Shown here in pieces: positions 1-13,162 of a DNA stretch of 64,000 nucleotides. Source of the stretch: Nipponacmea schrenckii (Eukaryota > Mollusca > Gastropoda > Lottiidae). Made by a program: the position numbers and the translations under genes. How positions within the stretch are numbered: the stretch's first letter is position 1; every line of letters starts with the position of its first letter. Location of the stretch: contig CM060199.1 in NCBI GenBank assembly GCA_030562195.1, forward strand, positions 39,514,338 through 39,578,337, read 5' to 3'. The notes beneath the pieces were generated by a model, which was not told the DNA's origin, did no database searches, and was given only the letters and a program-made list of their open reading frames with translations.

Positions 1-1954
1 CTATATACGTATCCTTCCTACCATAGATTATCCAGAAATATATATAAAAACTACCTTAAGTGGCACTTAGTAATTGATGGATACTCTCTTCTGTATCAAG
101 CAATGAGAGTATCATCGTTAAAACGTCTTAAGTTTTTAATAAAGTTTTTGTTATCCATAAATTTGTGTCCAGTTATTATGTTGAGCTGCAATTACTATCA
201 GGTAACGACATAATGTGTTTTCATCGTAAACCTCCATCAAAAACTTGAGTACAGTTTGCATTTAAGACATATTTGAACATGTTTAACTCTATACACGTCG
301 TGGATAAAATAAACTTTTTTCAAAGGTATACTATCTCTTAGAATGAAACACATCAGATATTAAATGGTCGGATTAAGACCATATTTTATGGGGATATTTA
401 GTCATCAGTGAACTTATGGTATCTTTACCATTCAATAGAATATATGTACTATACTGGTAATGAAGTTATTATTATTTTATTTTACGGGTTTTTTCTTGTG
501 AATAGCAACATAACAAATAAATCCAAGTCAATTATCTGATGCTGTCAATGTCAATATACTTAAAGAATCGTTACCCACTGATGAAAGTATAAGATAGGAA
601 AACGCAATCCGGGAACATTTATGTACAAGTTAATGAAACGTTGTTATAAAGGAAAGTTTACCATAAAAATGACGTTAAATTTTTAAACCTAACTAATATC
701 GCTATGTGATCTATTAATATATTAAAAATATCTATTTTTGGAATTGTTATTATTTAACGAAACAATAGCAGTTTTATCTTAACGTGATCTCAAACCACCA
801 TCGTCTCCATCTAGACACATTCTTCCTTTTCATTCTTAAAATTCTCATTGATAACTTTAACCATAATGTATGCAGTGTTTGTGGTGGTTTTGTTAAAATG
901 AACATTTTATGTTCTAGTTCTATATATCTATTGTGACAATCTCTGTATCTCACTGAGACATCTTTCTGTTTGGAAATTTTAAACGAGTCCTCGTAAGTTT
1001 GACATTTCTTTCTTCATCGCAGAAATACACTCAAAGTTCATCTTACTGCTTTCTTCGACAAAGTTTCACTTAAAATCACATTGTATTAATATGAGATCTA
1101 GGACAGATCTCAGATTCATCTCAATAGGATCAAAGGGTACAATAGTATCATGATTCGTATATAGATGTTTGTCTTTCAACCAAATTTGAGTGATTGTATA
1201 TTTCTAAAAATCGTTGGCAGATCAGGTACCTTGTTACGTGCGAGCTCTTGTTTACGATGTTGGTTTCTAGAAGCTGATTTGCCACACATTTTTTTTGCGA
1301 TTCTGAAAACTCCGTATATGAACAAAAGTCAATTGATGAAGGCTCATATCATTAAATTTTATTTAAAGGAAAAAGACTTGTATGTTTCTCAACCACGAAA
1401 GCAAGTCCATTCGAAGGGGGACAAACATACAAGTAAGTCTTTTCCTTGCATATTCCCTTTAAGAAGAAAGAATTTGTGAAGTCAATTTAAGTAAATTTCC
1501 TTGATTTCAGTAAAGGTCTGTATACAATTGAATGGAGAGAAAAAATACCCTGTATATTTACTGTTGAATGTTGAATTGGACTTTATCAATGAAAACATCT
1601 TATCGTTCTGGTCGTTTAACCTCGATAAATCTAGATGGTTATCAACATTTGGACAACGCCCACCAAAACAGCTTTGATCTATTGAAACATCGAACAGTTA
1701 CATTGTGACCTGTATTGAATTAGCAATAGCCGCTCCTCGTATGTCGTCAGTTAAACATAGAGATTTCGAAATATTCACTTTTTAAACGATACAGACCCGT
1801 TTCCGTTGATTATTGTGCCCCTTTTTCATCCGAGGAAAATAGAGAATGTGACAAGGCATAGCAACAAGATACTAGCATAAATTACACGACATTCCGAATC
1901 GAAAACCACTGTTTCTATACATATCTTTCAACTGAAGTTTCTTTTAAATGAATT
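1..1954. other. Intergenic, no gene seen
   Basis: AT-rich sequence. The only sizeable frame, 1165-1479 plus (104 codons), matches no family I know and overlaps the stem-loop at 1363-1449. Confidence 0.5.
1363..1449. repeat. Inverted repeat (stem-loop) with about 25-nt arms
   Basis: The arm at 1363-1387 (TTAAAGGAAAAAGACTTG then TATGTTT) is nearly complementary to 1423-1449, apart from a TAAG insertion. The loop is about 35 nt. It lies inside an unsupported 104-codon frame. It may be a small foldback element; no clear target-site duplication was seen. Confidence 0.5.
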
Positions 1955-2160
1955 GAACATTGCGTCTTATTCCTCCGCACCTTGTGGGCTAATAAGACGG
2001 GCAACGCCATTCAGTTGCTTGGAAAGCTGCATTAGTCTACTCTTTAACCAATTTCCTCTGTCAAAGAATCTGTAACGTGCCTGTAGCACACGGGGTGTTG
2101 GTTTTATTGTCACATCCGAACGACTAGACGCCTTTACCACGTCTCCAGACATTTCGAAAA
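1955..2160 (+). mobile_element. R1 dispersed repeat, near full-length copy
   Basis: Contains the R1 landmarks in order: GACGGGCAACGCCATTCAGT, TAGTCTACTCTTT, TGTCAAAGAATCTGTAACGT, CTGTAGCACACGGG, then ATTGTCACATCCGAACGACT and AGACGCC. The same series occurs at 24.2 kb (minus) and 50.8 kb (plus), and in part at 5.1, 39.4 and 42.1 kb. The 66-codon minus-strand frame here belongs to the repeat. Confidence 0.75.
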
Positions 2161-2164
2161 AAAC

Positions 2165-3613
2165 CATAAGCTATAGGTAAGTGAACAAGCATTGAGCTCC
2201 TTTCAACGTTACCGGACTCATTCTTTCGACTGTGTAGTTTGGTAGATGTATAAGAATGTTGTATTGGTCTAGCTCTAGACAGATCAATAAGTCCAAGTGT
2301 TTAACAAGAAGGAATAAATCAGCTTTTGTTAGATAGTAAACCCAACCCCCATCTGTAGAAACCAGTATTCTTTGTATCTTCAGATTATCAAGATTATGGA
2401 TGACTATGTTATTTTATATTTTATCACCAACAGAACTCTTTCACTGTAGGTTGTATCAACATGCCTGTACCTGTGCTTTCGTTACAACGTTTTACCACAA
2501 TGTTACAATCTTCAATTCCCAAGAAGAAAATATGAAGCAACTTGAAAGACAAGGAAAAATTCTAGAACAATTATCCTGAATTAACACTGTAATACAATGT
2601 AATGCATGCGTATTAACAAGCGAATTATTAATTCATTGCGACTAATTACTTCCCCTTACCGGAAGTATATATAACAAACCCACAGCAAATAAATATCTGA
2701 GGGAATCCTAAGAATGCCATTAATCTACCATTTAGCAATTAACATAATATTTATTATTTATAAAACAATTACTCTCCTAGGAGTGCAATAACAATCCAGC
2801 ATTTGTAACAACTTACGTCATCGCTTCGCATTCGTAACTTCCTTTAACCGGAAGTCGACCATTTTTCCAAGATAATGGTTGGAATTTAAGGAATGTGTTG
2901 TACGTGCAGAAATCTATGGAATACAATCACTTATTCAGCTTGAATTAGTTATTTTACTTTGGTCAATAATTTATTTATTTCACTAATTACGTCATAGCGC
3001 CTTGATTTCTAGCCACATTCCTTCTATTGTCTGACAAAGCATTCATTAAACTTTTAAATTATACCCAGTTTACTTTGTTCTGTACAATATAATTTGAAGG
3101 CATATTACGTAACTTGCAATCTTTTTCGCAAAGGCTTTTTAATGAATTAACCAATTTCTATGAATTATTCCGTGAAAAACTCGTTTGTTTAATGTCAACG
3201 TTAAATTAAATCTAGCCAGTTCTGAAACGTTACACATACGATTAAAACATATTAATTAAATATGATGATAATACAGGAAATGCCCATCTGTTTGCAAGTT
3301 GATATGTTTATTCTGATCTTTCATCACCCACACATTGTTTATATTATGACAAAAATTCTCCAAAATAATACAAATATTTTATCTGAAAATAAAGGGGTTA
3401 ACGAACACACGACCGTTGTATGGGTTATATCATAACTAACATGGTTATTTCTGATAATCGGCTGGTACATGTAGACATCTATTCCGATCTCGTCGCTCAT
3501 TACAGACTCGTTTCAGAATCTAGCCATGCAATTCGCAATATTTTCGCCAGATAGATTTTGTTCCAATGTCTAAACCTTAGACCCGTGTGCAGGATAGATT
3601 AAAATACTTTCTT
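2165..3613. other. Intergenic, nothing recognised
   Basis: AT-rich with many stops in all frames. Confidence 0.5.
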
Positions 3614-4065
3614 CTATGCAAACCCTTCTTTATGTGAAAACCCTTCTTTCTTGCAAACCCTTCTTATCCTGCAAACCCTTCTTTTCCTGCAAACCCTTCT
3701 TTTAACTGCAAACCCTTCTTTCCTGCAAACCCTTCTTTTAACTGCAAACCCTTCTTTTCCTGCAAACCCTTCTTTTAACTGCAAACCCTTCCTTTCCTGC
3801 AAACCCTTCTTTTAACTGCAAACCCTTCCCTATTCCTGCAAACCCTTCTTTTAACAGCAAACCATTCTTTTAACAGCCAACCCTTCTTTTAACAGCAAAC
3901 CCTTCCCTATTCCTGCAAACCCTTCTTTTAACAGCAAACCCTTCTTTTCCTGCAAACCCTTCCCTATTCCTACAAACCCTTCTTTTAACTGCAAACCATT
4001 CTTTTAACAGCAAACCCTTCTTTTAACAGCAAACCCATCCTTTTTCCTGCAACTCTTCTTTCCCT
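3614..4065. repeat. Minisatellite of about 18-20 bp units (GCAAACCCTTCTTTT)
   Basis: About 23 imperfect copies of GCAAACCCTTCTTTTAACT or its shorter variants ending TTTCCT. Two unit types alternate, one ending in TTTTAAC(T/A) and the other in TTTCCT. The minus-strand open frame here (62 codons) is only the repeat read as protein. Confidence 0.95.
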
Positions 4066-5123
4066 GAAAGCCACAATGGCCAAATTACGTTCATTTTATT
4101 ATGAATGAATATTATCAATTTTACTGTAAATTAATCATTTTCTAATCCTTCTTCCATTCCAAAATTTCACATCTATCGCATTGATCAGTATGCTCTTTTA
4201 TTTAAAAAAAGGACAAATCGGAACTAAATGGCTGACTCATTCATACATTGAAACTGGTGATAATCAATTGTAATCATATAATAAATGACGTGTTATTCGA
4301 GTTATCATCTATTGAGAGTTCGCTTGTCCAGTCTTATGAGTTGTGTTTGATAAATCCACAGAGGTTGTAGGTGGTTACTGAAATAAGTGCTGACGTAAAA
4401 TCACTGTGTTTACAATAAAATATTAATTAAAACTGACTAATTAGAAATTTAGTAAGGGTCGCTCAGTATGGAATATGGACTGCGAGTTTAAATATTCCAT
4501 TTGATATCGTTTGATGTTTCGCTTCAGTTGTAGTTTGAAATAACCATTAAATAAATTGGAACAAATACAGTGTACCCTTGATAATATTGAGAAACGTGTG
4601 TAGGTGTATGTAAAAGTGACGCCTCGATGCACGTGTAAAATACACTGATAATTCGTACACTGTCTTAGCTACTGTTCAATCATACAGCGTCTCTATGATA
4701 CACGTAATTACAATCTGTTGAAGTGATTAATAACATTATATAAAATTAGTTCTCAATAGAAATAGCTTTCTTAATTTAGAAACTATTTACCCACGCAGAA
4801 CTTAATTAAACATTAAATACCTTACTTAAAGAATCATTCTCAAGTTCTGTCCGATTGACGCAATAACATATATATCAAGCTGTATTCCCAGTCCGAGATC
4901 TTTAGTTTCTTTGTAATAGTAATTAGACTTATTTCGAAATACAATGCTTGTCTTTTAGAACCTAATTCGAAAAATGTTATTTATAGCTCATGAGACTGTC
5001 ATTAGAAGGTGTTCGAAAGGCATAAAAGAACACAGAATGTAGGTTTAAGCTTGTTCTATAAATCACCTAATCACCATACCCAATTACTTACTCGCATTAG
5101 TTCCAATACCCAATTCATTAGAT
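4066..5123. other. Intergenic, nothing recognised
   Basis: AT-rich. A 63-codon minus frame at 4441-4632 has no recognisable features. Confidence 0.5.
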
Positions 5124-5330
5124 TAAAAAATGAATGGAGTTTTACGTATTACTCTTCTTCACCTATTGGATAAATGATGACGGACAACGTCATGCAGTGT
5201 GTAATGAGGGAGATATTGTCAGGACAGCGGCATTAGCCTACTCTTCTTTATTGTCCCATCTGAACGACTTGACTCTTTCCACGTCAGCTCCTCACGACCA
5301 GCACCACAGACAGGGGAAAACGTTCTATTT
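5124..5330 (+). mobile_element. R1 dispersed repeat, copy with internal deletion
   Basis: Starts with TGAATGGAGTTTTACGTATT and GGACAACGTCATGCAGTGTG. It jumps from GCATTAGCCTACTCTT to TTATTGTCCCATCTGAACGA, missing about 85 bases present in the 2.0-kb and 24.2-kb copies. The 79-codon frame from 5134 lies inside the repeat and is not a gene. Confidence 0.7.
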
Positions 5331-5759
5331 GGGTGTTTTTTTCTTAAGAGTAAACACGATGTATCGTCACTGAGGTAATACAACTTTAAGTTTATCTATT
5401 TCGGTTTGATTAGAATTAATTACACAAACTACTTTTAGCACCAGTTAGTGTCAGATGTTGACTGGTCGTAGGAGGTGAGATGAAAATTATGTTAACCGTA
5501 AAAATCAATTAGAATTTCTGTTCAGAAGAATGTTCATTCGTTTATTATCGATCTATGAACGAGTATTTTACTGATTAGAAAGCATTCATGGAATTCGAAT
5601 AACGTTATCAAACCTTGTGTGTGTTTGAACACTTATAGCTCCGGAAATATCGATCAGAAATGACAATCATAAAAAAAATCACCTGGTTTGAAGAGTATTT
5701 GTGGTTCTAGAATTAAGGCCTGATATGAATGCTGATTGTTTATGGTGCGAAGCGTTAGG

Positions 5760-5815
5760 TAAGGACGTAAAACTCCATTCATTTCACCGTCTTCATTAGC
5801 CCATTAGGTACAGAA
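5760..5815 (-). repeat. R1 fragment (5' end)
   Basis: GGACGTAAAACTCCATTCAT followed by CGTCTTCATTAGCCCATTAG is the inverse complement of the R1 start. Confidence 0.6.
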
Positions 5816-5924
5816 AAGTGGAACGAAAAACTCCATAGTCATTGTTTTGCCAAGAATCTTACTTTTATTTTTGGTTTCAATACAGTGCATCCATTATGAA
5901 GGCTCTAACTCTATTCAAAAGCCC

Positions 5925-5975
5925 GTCTTCATTAGCTCATAAGGTGCAGAAGATTAGGACGTAAAACTCTATTCA
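5925..5975 (-). repeat. R1 fragment (5' end)
   Basis: CCCGTCTTCATTAGCTCATA followed by GGTGCAG and GGACGTAAAACTCTATTCAT. It is in the same orientation as the fragment 160 bases before it. Confidence 0.6.
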
Positions 5976-7079
5976 TTTAATTTCAGTTCTATATATAAGC
6001 GGTCATAAAGGATTTTCTAGTCCGATAAGGGCATGTTACCTTGATTTTTATTTGCTTTTACGGACATCGAACCCGTCTATTTGTGGTGAAATCCGTCAAC
6101 ATATAACAATGCCTATATTATAGTAAGGGTAGGTCATCAGATGCCTGTAGCTATATTTATAATAGGGCCCTGTAGTGTGAATTGTATATCTTTTTTATTC
6201 ATAAAGAGAGCATATAGTAAACTGTTGTTTAATAGACCCATTGACGAGAGAAATCATTCGTGTTCAAAGCAAAGTTACCTGAAATTAACCTTCATTGGTT
6301 TATGCATTCAGGTAAATCACCTCACAGCATTCTGGTATTCAAAAAACAGAACCAACCTTTTGCAATGAATTCGAGGGTTATTTCATACCAACAGCTGAGG
6401 AGTGATTTCAAAAGAGTAACAAAAAGGAGAAAATTGAAAAGAGGGGAAATATGATTTAAATTACACATTTGCTGATTTGTACGATGCTTTTGATCGCATT
6501 AGGCATAACGGTAAATCATTTGTAAAAAGTTATGGCATATGCCATATGCCTTACACACGTAATTGTCACACCATAGGACGATGTATTATTGTGTTTGAAA
6601 CGATGCTGTGCTGATATCAAATATATACATGATATTTGACTTATTGCGATATACAGTATATCTAGGTTAAAGTTTGTCTACAACGTACCTAATGTGTATA
6701 ATGATCATATTTAATATACAATATATATCATAGTGTCTACTTATCAATGAATGTATTCTTTATATCGTTGACACGACCATAACATGACACTATTCTATAT
6801 ACGACACCCATTGTCTCTTAACTAGTTTCCTACCAGTAACCTGATACCACTCCGCTTTTGTGGGACTTTTTTTCTAGTCCATTAATAAGATATATGTAAA
6901 ATATATATGGTTTGTAAGACCCAGTTTTCATTATAATTTGTCAGATTACTCGACCGGGCAACTTGGTGATTTATCTTCTCCTTGAATCTGTTCACCAGAG
7001 CATCAAAAGCGTAACCGGACTGTACGCTATCGTTTACATACACTTTTAAATACGTAGAATGAACGTTCATCACTGACAG
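5976..7079. other. Intergenic, nothing recognised
   Basis: Short overlapping frames at 6141-6454 look random. GGCATATGCCATATGCC at 6534-6550 contains two overlapping 10-bp palindromes. Confidence 0.5.
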
Positions 7080-7400
7080 TATGTATCGAATTGTTAACAA
7101 GAGTAACAAATATCAAAAGGAAATGCAATAGAATTAAAGCATTCCTGAAAAAGTATAACGCTTGATTATAGCTTTAGATTATGTTACCAGTGAATATTAT
7201 ACATCATAGAAGACCGTCTACCAAACTGGTGCAAGGAGACATTTAGCATTGGTTAATTTAATTGTACTGTACTGTAGGTATAATTTGTTTAATATTTATG
7301 TATCTAATTGCTAACACGAGTACCAAAAATAAATGTAATTCCTGAAAATTATTGGGCTTTATTATTGCTTTAGATTCTGGTGTGGAAAATATTCAAACTG
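7080..7400. repeat. Diverged direct duplication of an unnamed dispersed repeat
   Basis: Positions 7080-7200 and 7297-7400 share GTATGTATC(G/T)AATTG(T/C)TAACA, then ATTCCTGAAAA, then TTATTGCTTTAGATT, about 215 bases apart. The segment between, 7186-7290, is related to 11944-12130. Confidence 0.5.
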
Positions 7401-9864
7401 GTCGTGCTCTTCAACCTAAACATTCAGATTGAACCTAGTAAACTATACTTGTTTGCATCGGGAAACCTTTTTTCTGCATTTGTCATTACTAGAATACTGA
7501 ATGTAACTGAGTACTAATTAACAATAAGTAATTAGTAACACGATAAAGGATTGACGAACAAATTTAATTGTGAATCATCGTCATAAACGATGTCAATAAT
7601 TAACGATTCTTGTGTCAGAATTATATGATAAAGCAATGGAAATGATTCACTCGAATACCTTGCAGTTCAAATCAGTAAAATTTTAACATTACTCAACACC
7701 TTCTGTCACTCATTGTTACAATGACTGTATCAATCAGATAGGTAAAGCAATAACATATGATTCATACAAACAATGTTCAGTTTTATCTATAACACAATAC
7801 ATGAATCATGATTCTATGCAGGAGGTCCACGTAGAGACTAGTTGCACTAAAAACACTGTATTATTCAATTCTATTATGTAACTATCTCGGTATATCGTCA
7901 CGTTAACTCTCTGGGCTGTATCAGTCATCAACAATTCGCAATAAACCAATGAATTATCTTAAGTGACAAAGTGACAAATAATAGTTCGTCGAATTTATAG
8001 TGTGAATCATATGCGGCTGTAAAAAAGGGAAAAAAATGAAAATATAAAATAAAATAAAAGATATAACCTTGGATGTCAATGCCATTGGTCATGCTATATT
8101 GCCATTAAGACAGGATGTCTCATATGGTCCATATATACTTGTCAGGGTGACATCGTGGTCAGAACATTGATTAAAATGGACGAGACATGACATCCGATTC
8201 TCGAGGCAGTAGTTTTCGCCAGGTAGACTTTGAGAGGAGTACCATTAAACACCTCCAGTTCACCTAGGCAGGTTCCAAGACGAGTGTTTTCTTAGCGAGC
8301 TTAATTTTAAAAAAGTCGAATATTCGGACATGGATGTCAATCAGGTATTGACCTCTTTCCATATCTTAAAATTTGTATTATACAGTTACGCTAACGCGAC
8401 AGGGCAAGTTCATCTCCCGGAACATATAATGCCAATCTGCGTTAGGATTTGTCTTATTTGAGTCCTCTGATATTGCACATAGTTACTATTGCATGATACC
8501 TGATATATTTATTACGGTATATGATATTGTATTTAGATAGAGGCACTAGGAAACAATTCAACCAGAACAACAGCACCAATCCGTCAACACCAAGCAAATA
8601 TTATACATTTGATACCACAGATTAGTGGCACAAGGATAGGTTACAAAGCTAAAATACAACCATCATGTACGATATTCATCATATAAAAACTAATGCAAGG
8701 AAAATATTTTAGTTATGATGCGTTAATCCTATTATACACAAAAGATAGTAGAGAAAGCGTAAATGTATATAAGATATTTTATAACCAACAAGAGAAGTAG
8801 TGTTCTCTACTATAATAGACAATTACATTTAATTCAAATAGAAATACACCACTTAATTTTTCAATTTCATCAGGTCATAAAAGGTGGTTATTTCTCACGT
8901 ATACTCAGAGCAAGGTGCTCTAAATACCAAACATATACAAGAATACCTTTGTCTTATCAAATAACAAATTGTATTCGTCTGATAATGTTTAAAACATTGT
9001 AAATTGTATTTACTTAGGTTTCTAGTCTACCATAACCAAAATTTGACATGTTTTTCTTGGTTGAAGTTAACTTGGTAAAATCCTAAAAGGGAAGAAACAC
9101 TTCTTGAATCAACTCGTAGGCCTTTGTTTAACCATACAGATGTACGATGATTGACTCTAATAAGAACTGTACAAGGAACTCAAAGAAAAGTTCCCTGATA
9201 TATTTCAAAAACATTTAGTTATTGCGTTTAAACGTAATAACAATTTGAGTGATATTTTAGTCCACGGTAGACTAAAACCAATTACTTCTTAAATTATTCA
9301 AATTAAACATATTTATATATTTCTTCACAGATGCAGACATTATATTTTAGAAAATTTAATGATCATCTTTATTCCTTGCAAATTTTCACCTCGGCATGTG
9401 TTTTCATAATTTCAATTATATGTTGTTTTTTACAACCACGTGCACCTAATAAAGCATACACTCCGACCTTCAACTACCTGTCTCTGGACCACAAAGGGCT
9501 GACTGTACATGTTGAGTCTCAAGATAATATCAAACTTGTGCAACTCTCGTCATGCTTCTTATTTCCTGAATACAAATTGCACATTAGTCGTTTTTTAAGT
9601 AATTTACCACAATAGTCTCATATTACATTAACCTGATTTCAGTTTTATGGAACATTAGTAATTTGTATTCATAAAATTTTTACTATTCAAACTTGAGACC
9701 AACTAGCCGTCTTCAAAATCTCAAACTAGTAAAAGACAGTGAAAAATTCTTTGCTATGAGCTTATTTACTCAGGGAACTTATTTTCAAAAACTATACATA
9801 AATAAATCCAGATTTAAAAAAATACAGTTAACAAAACTTAGTGTAAGGAACTAAGTCAAAGATT
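7401..9864. other. Intergenic, possible old SINE fragment only
   Basis: Around 8140-8280 a segment faintly resembles a tRNA-derived SINE head (see findings). A 94-codon frame at 9331-9615 begins with hydrophobic residues but has no known relatives that I recognise. Confidence 0.4.
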
Positions 9865-10235
9865 GCAACACCAAAATCATCTTAAGTTAAGTTTTAGAGA
9901 ATAAGGTCCCAGATAACTGGAACACTAAAATCATCTTAAGTTAAGTTTTAAAATAAGGCCCAGATGACGGAAACTAAAACTTTAAGGTTCAGCTTTAGAG
10001 AATAAGGTCCCAGATGACTGGAACACTACAATCATCTTAAGTTAAGTTTTAGAGAATAAGGTCCGAGATAACTGGAACACAAAATCATCTTAAGTTAAGT
10101 TTTAGAGAATAAGGCCCCAGATGACAGGAAAACTAAAACCATTTGCTAAGGTTAAGCTTTTGAGAATAAGGGCCTGGATGACTGGAACACTAAAATCACC
10201 TGAAGTTAAGATTTCAAGAATAAAGTCTCAGATAT
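9865..10235. repeat. 54-bp tandem repeat, about 7 copies
   Basis: The unit runs through GGAACACTAAAATCATCTTA, then AGTTAAGTTTTAGAGAATAA, then GGTCCCAGATGACT. The spacing of the first two clear copies is exactly 54 (TCATCTTAAG at 9877 and 9931). Later copies carry indels and substitutions. Confidence 0.9.
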
Positions 10236-11943
10236 AATTAGCTTGTTGAAGGTTCATTGTCTTCCCTACAATAATATCAGCCATGTATGTCTGTATTTCA
10301 GAAAACTAACAACGGTCTTAAAGAATTTGTATACAGGTTTTCCTAATCAGACTATTCGAAGACCTTATATGATAAAGCACATTAAGTGATTAGTGACGCC
10401 ATTAAACACTTAGCTTTAGAGGAATTGCTGAAACCATAGGCATGATAGGAATGGTACAAATTGATGCTAACAGTGTCCCTGATACACATACACATTTTTG
10501 GAAAACCTCTCTACAATCCCTTTGAAAAGACCCGGTATGTTATAGAGCAAAACGAGAAGTGCTGATGCTGATTATTGTGGTAAATTAGGTACACAATAAC
10601 GCCCAGTTGTGAATCTTTTCTGATAGCAAACTTGTGTTATAAGTCAATCTAGCCGAAATGAAAACGAGATGTCATCATCAATGTAGTCGTGTTATCATCG
10701 GAACACTCGGAAAATCTTTAGTCTTATTCGTAGGTATGTCTAAGACTTTATGAGTACAACCAACCGTTCGTACACCGGGTTCCTGTCATTGACGGAGATG
10801 AACTTAATGAAACCAAGAGAAGATTAATGAAAGGATTATTAGGGTGACATACAACATCATAATAACTCTTTCATCAAAGTCTCAATTTAAAGGTAAACTG
10901 GAAATATGACTAAAATAATATTTAAAAACACTTTTAACCATGTCGTTGAGTCTACAAGTTTTTTTAAGTACTCGTAAATAAAGCCCCATCCTTGGCTTCA
11001 AGTCCCTGTAATGTCAGCCTAGGGTATATCGTAGGTGTATCGTGTATAAACCACAGTCTTCCAATGGCATTTTACATCACACTAAAGATGATGTGATGTG
11101 TCAAGACTAAAGAAACAAGAAAATTTTTTAATTAAGAATAATATGGTTATATCCAACTTACAAGTTAGCAAAAACTCTTGGCATTGATCAAAATTTTGGG
11201 CTGAAAAAAAAAAAACTTCAGAGTTAACAGACATTGTATTATACTTCTCGTGTTTGAAATCTTGTATAACCATCCAGTGGCAAGACCGAACTACAGCTCC
11301 TTCACAATACATTACAACATATTATGTACTTCGCATGCAATATATTTCATTAACAAGCTTTAAGCACAAATGTTTTTTATGATGGTTCAGTTTGGAAGAA
11401 GTGATTTGAATATCGATTAAAACAGGGTAATTCGCCTCCTCTCCCCCCTTCCCTTATTTCGCTAACAGCATCAATAAAGAGACAAATAGAATGGGAGTTT
11501 TGCATCACAGGGATAATGATGAAGATATATCAGAAAAACGATCATACTGATATCGCTATGAGATTGATAAACTTACATAGATCTATAACTATCGCTTGAT
11601 ATACGCTTGGTCTAATCTACAGCCGGTCACTTGACCCCCACGACCTTCATTTTTACCAGATAAATGTCACGTGATACGCCGGAAGCTGTCGCTGTCAACA
11701 GCACAAGATGAAACATCAGCCCGGTGTTATTGAATGAATGAGAAAAAAATGGGTCATTATTTAAATTCGGTTATCTTCCTTTTAATATCTGATACAGGTG
11801 TATTGTAATAAATGAAACATTTAGCTTTTAATGTTTAGCCACGCCCAATTATAGTCACAAGACACGCCTTCAGACTCGAGGGTATTTAAGGCAATTTATA
11901 GCTAAGAAACTGGTAACTTCTCATCTACCAACTATTACAAGCT
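10236..11943. other. Intergenic, nothing recognised
   Basis: No frame with coding character. A 76-codon minus frame at 11082-11312 is unrecognised. Confidence 0.5.
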
Positions 11944-12140
11944 GTTAGCAGTGAACATTATACTTCAAAGAAAACAGTTTACCACAATAATGCAAGGAGA
12001 TATTTAGTCCGAAACTTTATTCCCAGCCTCTGATAGCTATTTAGACAGATATGGCTAGGGGAGAGTCAGAAAGTTTCGGACTAGGAGATATTCAGCATTG
12101 GTTGAATTGTACTGTTGGCAGAATTTATTTAATAGCAATG
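11944..12140. repeat. Second copy of the dispersed repeat at 7186-7290, interrupted by a MITE
   Basis: Shared anchors are AGTGAA(T/C)ATTATAC, TGCAAGGAGA, then CAGCATTGGTT and TTGTACTG. The copy at 7231 reads straight through. This copy is split by the 79-bp element at 12005-12083. Confidence 0.6.
12005..12083. mobile_element. 79-bp MITE-like hairpin element with 9-bp target-site duplication
   Basis: Perfect 14-bp terminal inverted repeats TAGTCCGAAACTTT (12005-12018) and AAAGTTTCGGACTA (12070-12083). Both sides carry GGAGATATT (11996-12004 and 12084-12092). The paralogous sequence at 7231-7265 has GGAGACATT once and continues straight into TAGCATTGG, giving an empty site. A 9-bp duplication suits Mutator-like transposases, but a superfamily cannot be fixed from 79 bp. 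The interior partly pairs as well, so the whole could fold as one hairpin. Confidence 0.8.
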
Positions 12141-12202
12141 TGTTAATCTTACAGCCTAACTTTCACCTTATAGAACTAAACGACTAAATTTAAAATTCTT
12201 AA

Positions 12203-13156
12203 TTCTTTACTTCCTTGACCATTCTTTACTTCCTTGACCATTCTTTACTTCCTTGACCATTCTTTACTTCCTTGACCATTCTCCACTTCCTTGACCATTC
12301 TTTACTTCCTTGACCATTCTTTACTTCCTTGACCATTCTTTACTTCCTTGACCATTCTTTACTTCCTGGACCATTCTCTACTTCCTTGACCATTCTTTAC
12401 TTCCTTGACCATTCTTTACTTCCTTGACCATTCTTTACTTCCTTGACCATTCTCCACTTCCTGGACCATTCTTTACTTCCTTGACCATTCTTTACTTCCT
12501 TGACCATTCTTTACTTCCTTGACCATTCTTTACTTCCTTGACCATTCTTTACTTCCTTGACCATTCTTTACTTCCTGGACCATTCTTTACTTCCTGGACC
12601 ATTCTTTACTTCCTTGACCATTCTTTACTTCCTGGACCATTCTTTACTTCCTTGACCATTCTTTACTTCCTGGACCATTCTTTACTTCCTTGACCATTCT
12701 TTACTTCCTTGACCATTCTTTACTTCCTTGACCATTCTTTACTTCCTTGACTATTCTTTACTTCCTTGACCATTCTTTACTTCCTTGACCATTCTTTACT
12801 TCCTTGACCATTCTTTACTTCCTTGACCATTCTTTACTTCCTGGACCATTCTTTACTTCCTTGACCATTCTCTACTTCCTGGACCATTCTTTACTTCCTT
12901 GACCATTCTTTACTTCCTTGACCATTCTTTACTTCCTTGACCATTCTTTACTTCCTGGACCATTCTTTACTTCCTTGACCATTCTTTACTTCCTGGACCA
13001 TTCTTTACTTCCTTGACCATTCTTTACTTCCTTGACCATTCTTTACTTCCTGGACCATTCTTTACTTCCTGGACCATTCTTTACTTCCTTGACCATTCTT
13101 TACTTCCTTGACCATTCTCTACTTCCTTGGCCATTCTTTACTTCCTTGACCATTCT
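12203..13156. repeat. 19-bp minisatellite, about 50 copies
   Basis: The unit TTCTTTACTTCCTTGACCA is repeated head to tail over 954 bp with very little length change. Recurrent variants are TTCCTGGACCA, TTCTCTACTT and TTCTCCACTT. Confidence 0.98.
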
Positions 13157-13162
13157 GTTTTC

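Noticed and set aside
5134..5373. 79-codon frame
   Set aside because: It lies within an R1 copy, and the homologous copy at 39.4 kb has a different, unrelated continuation.
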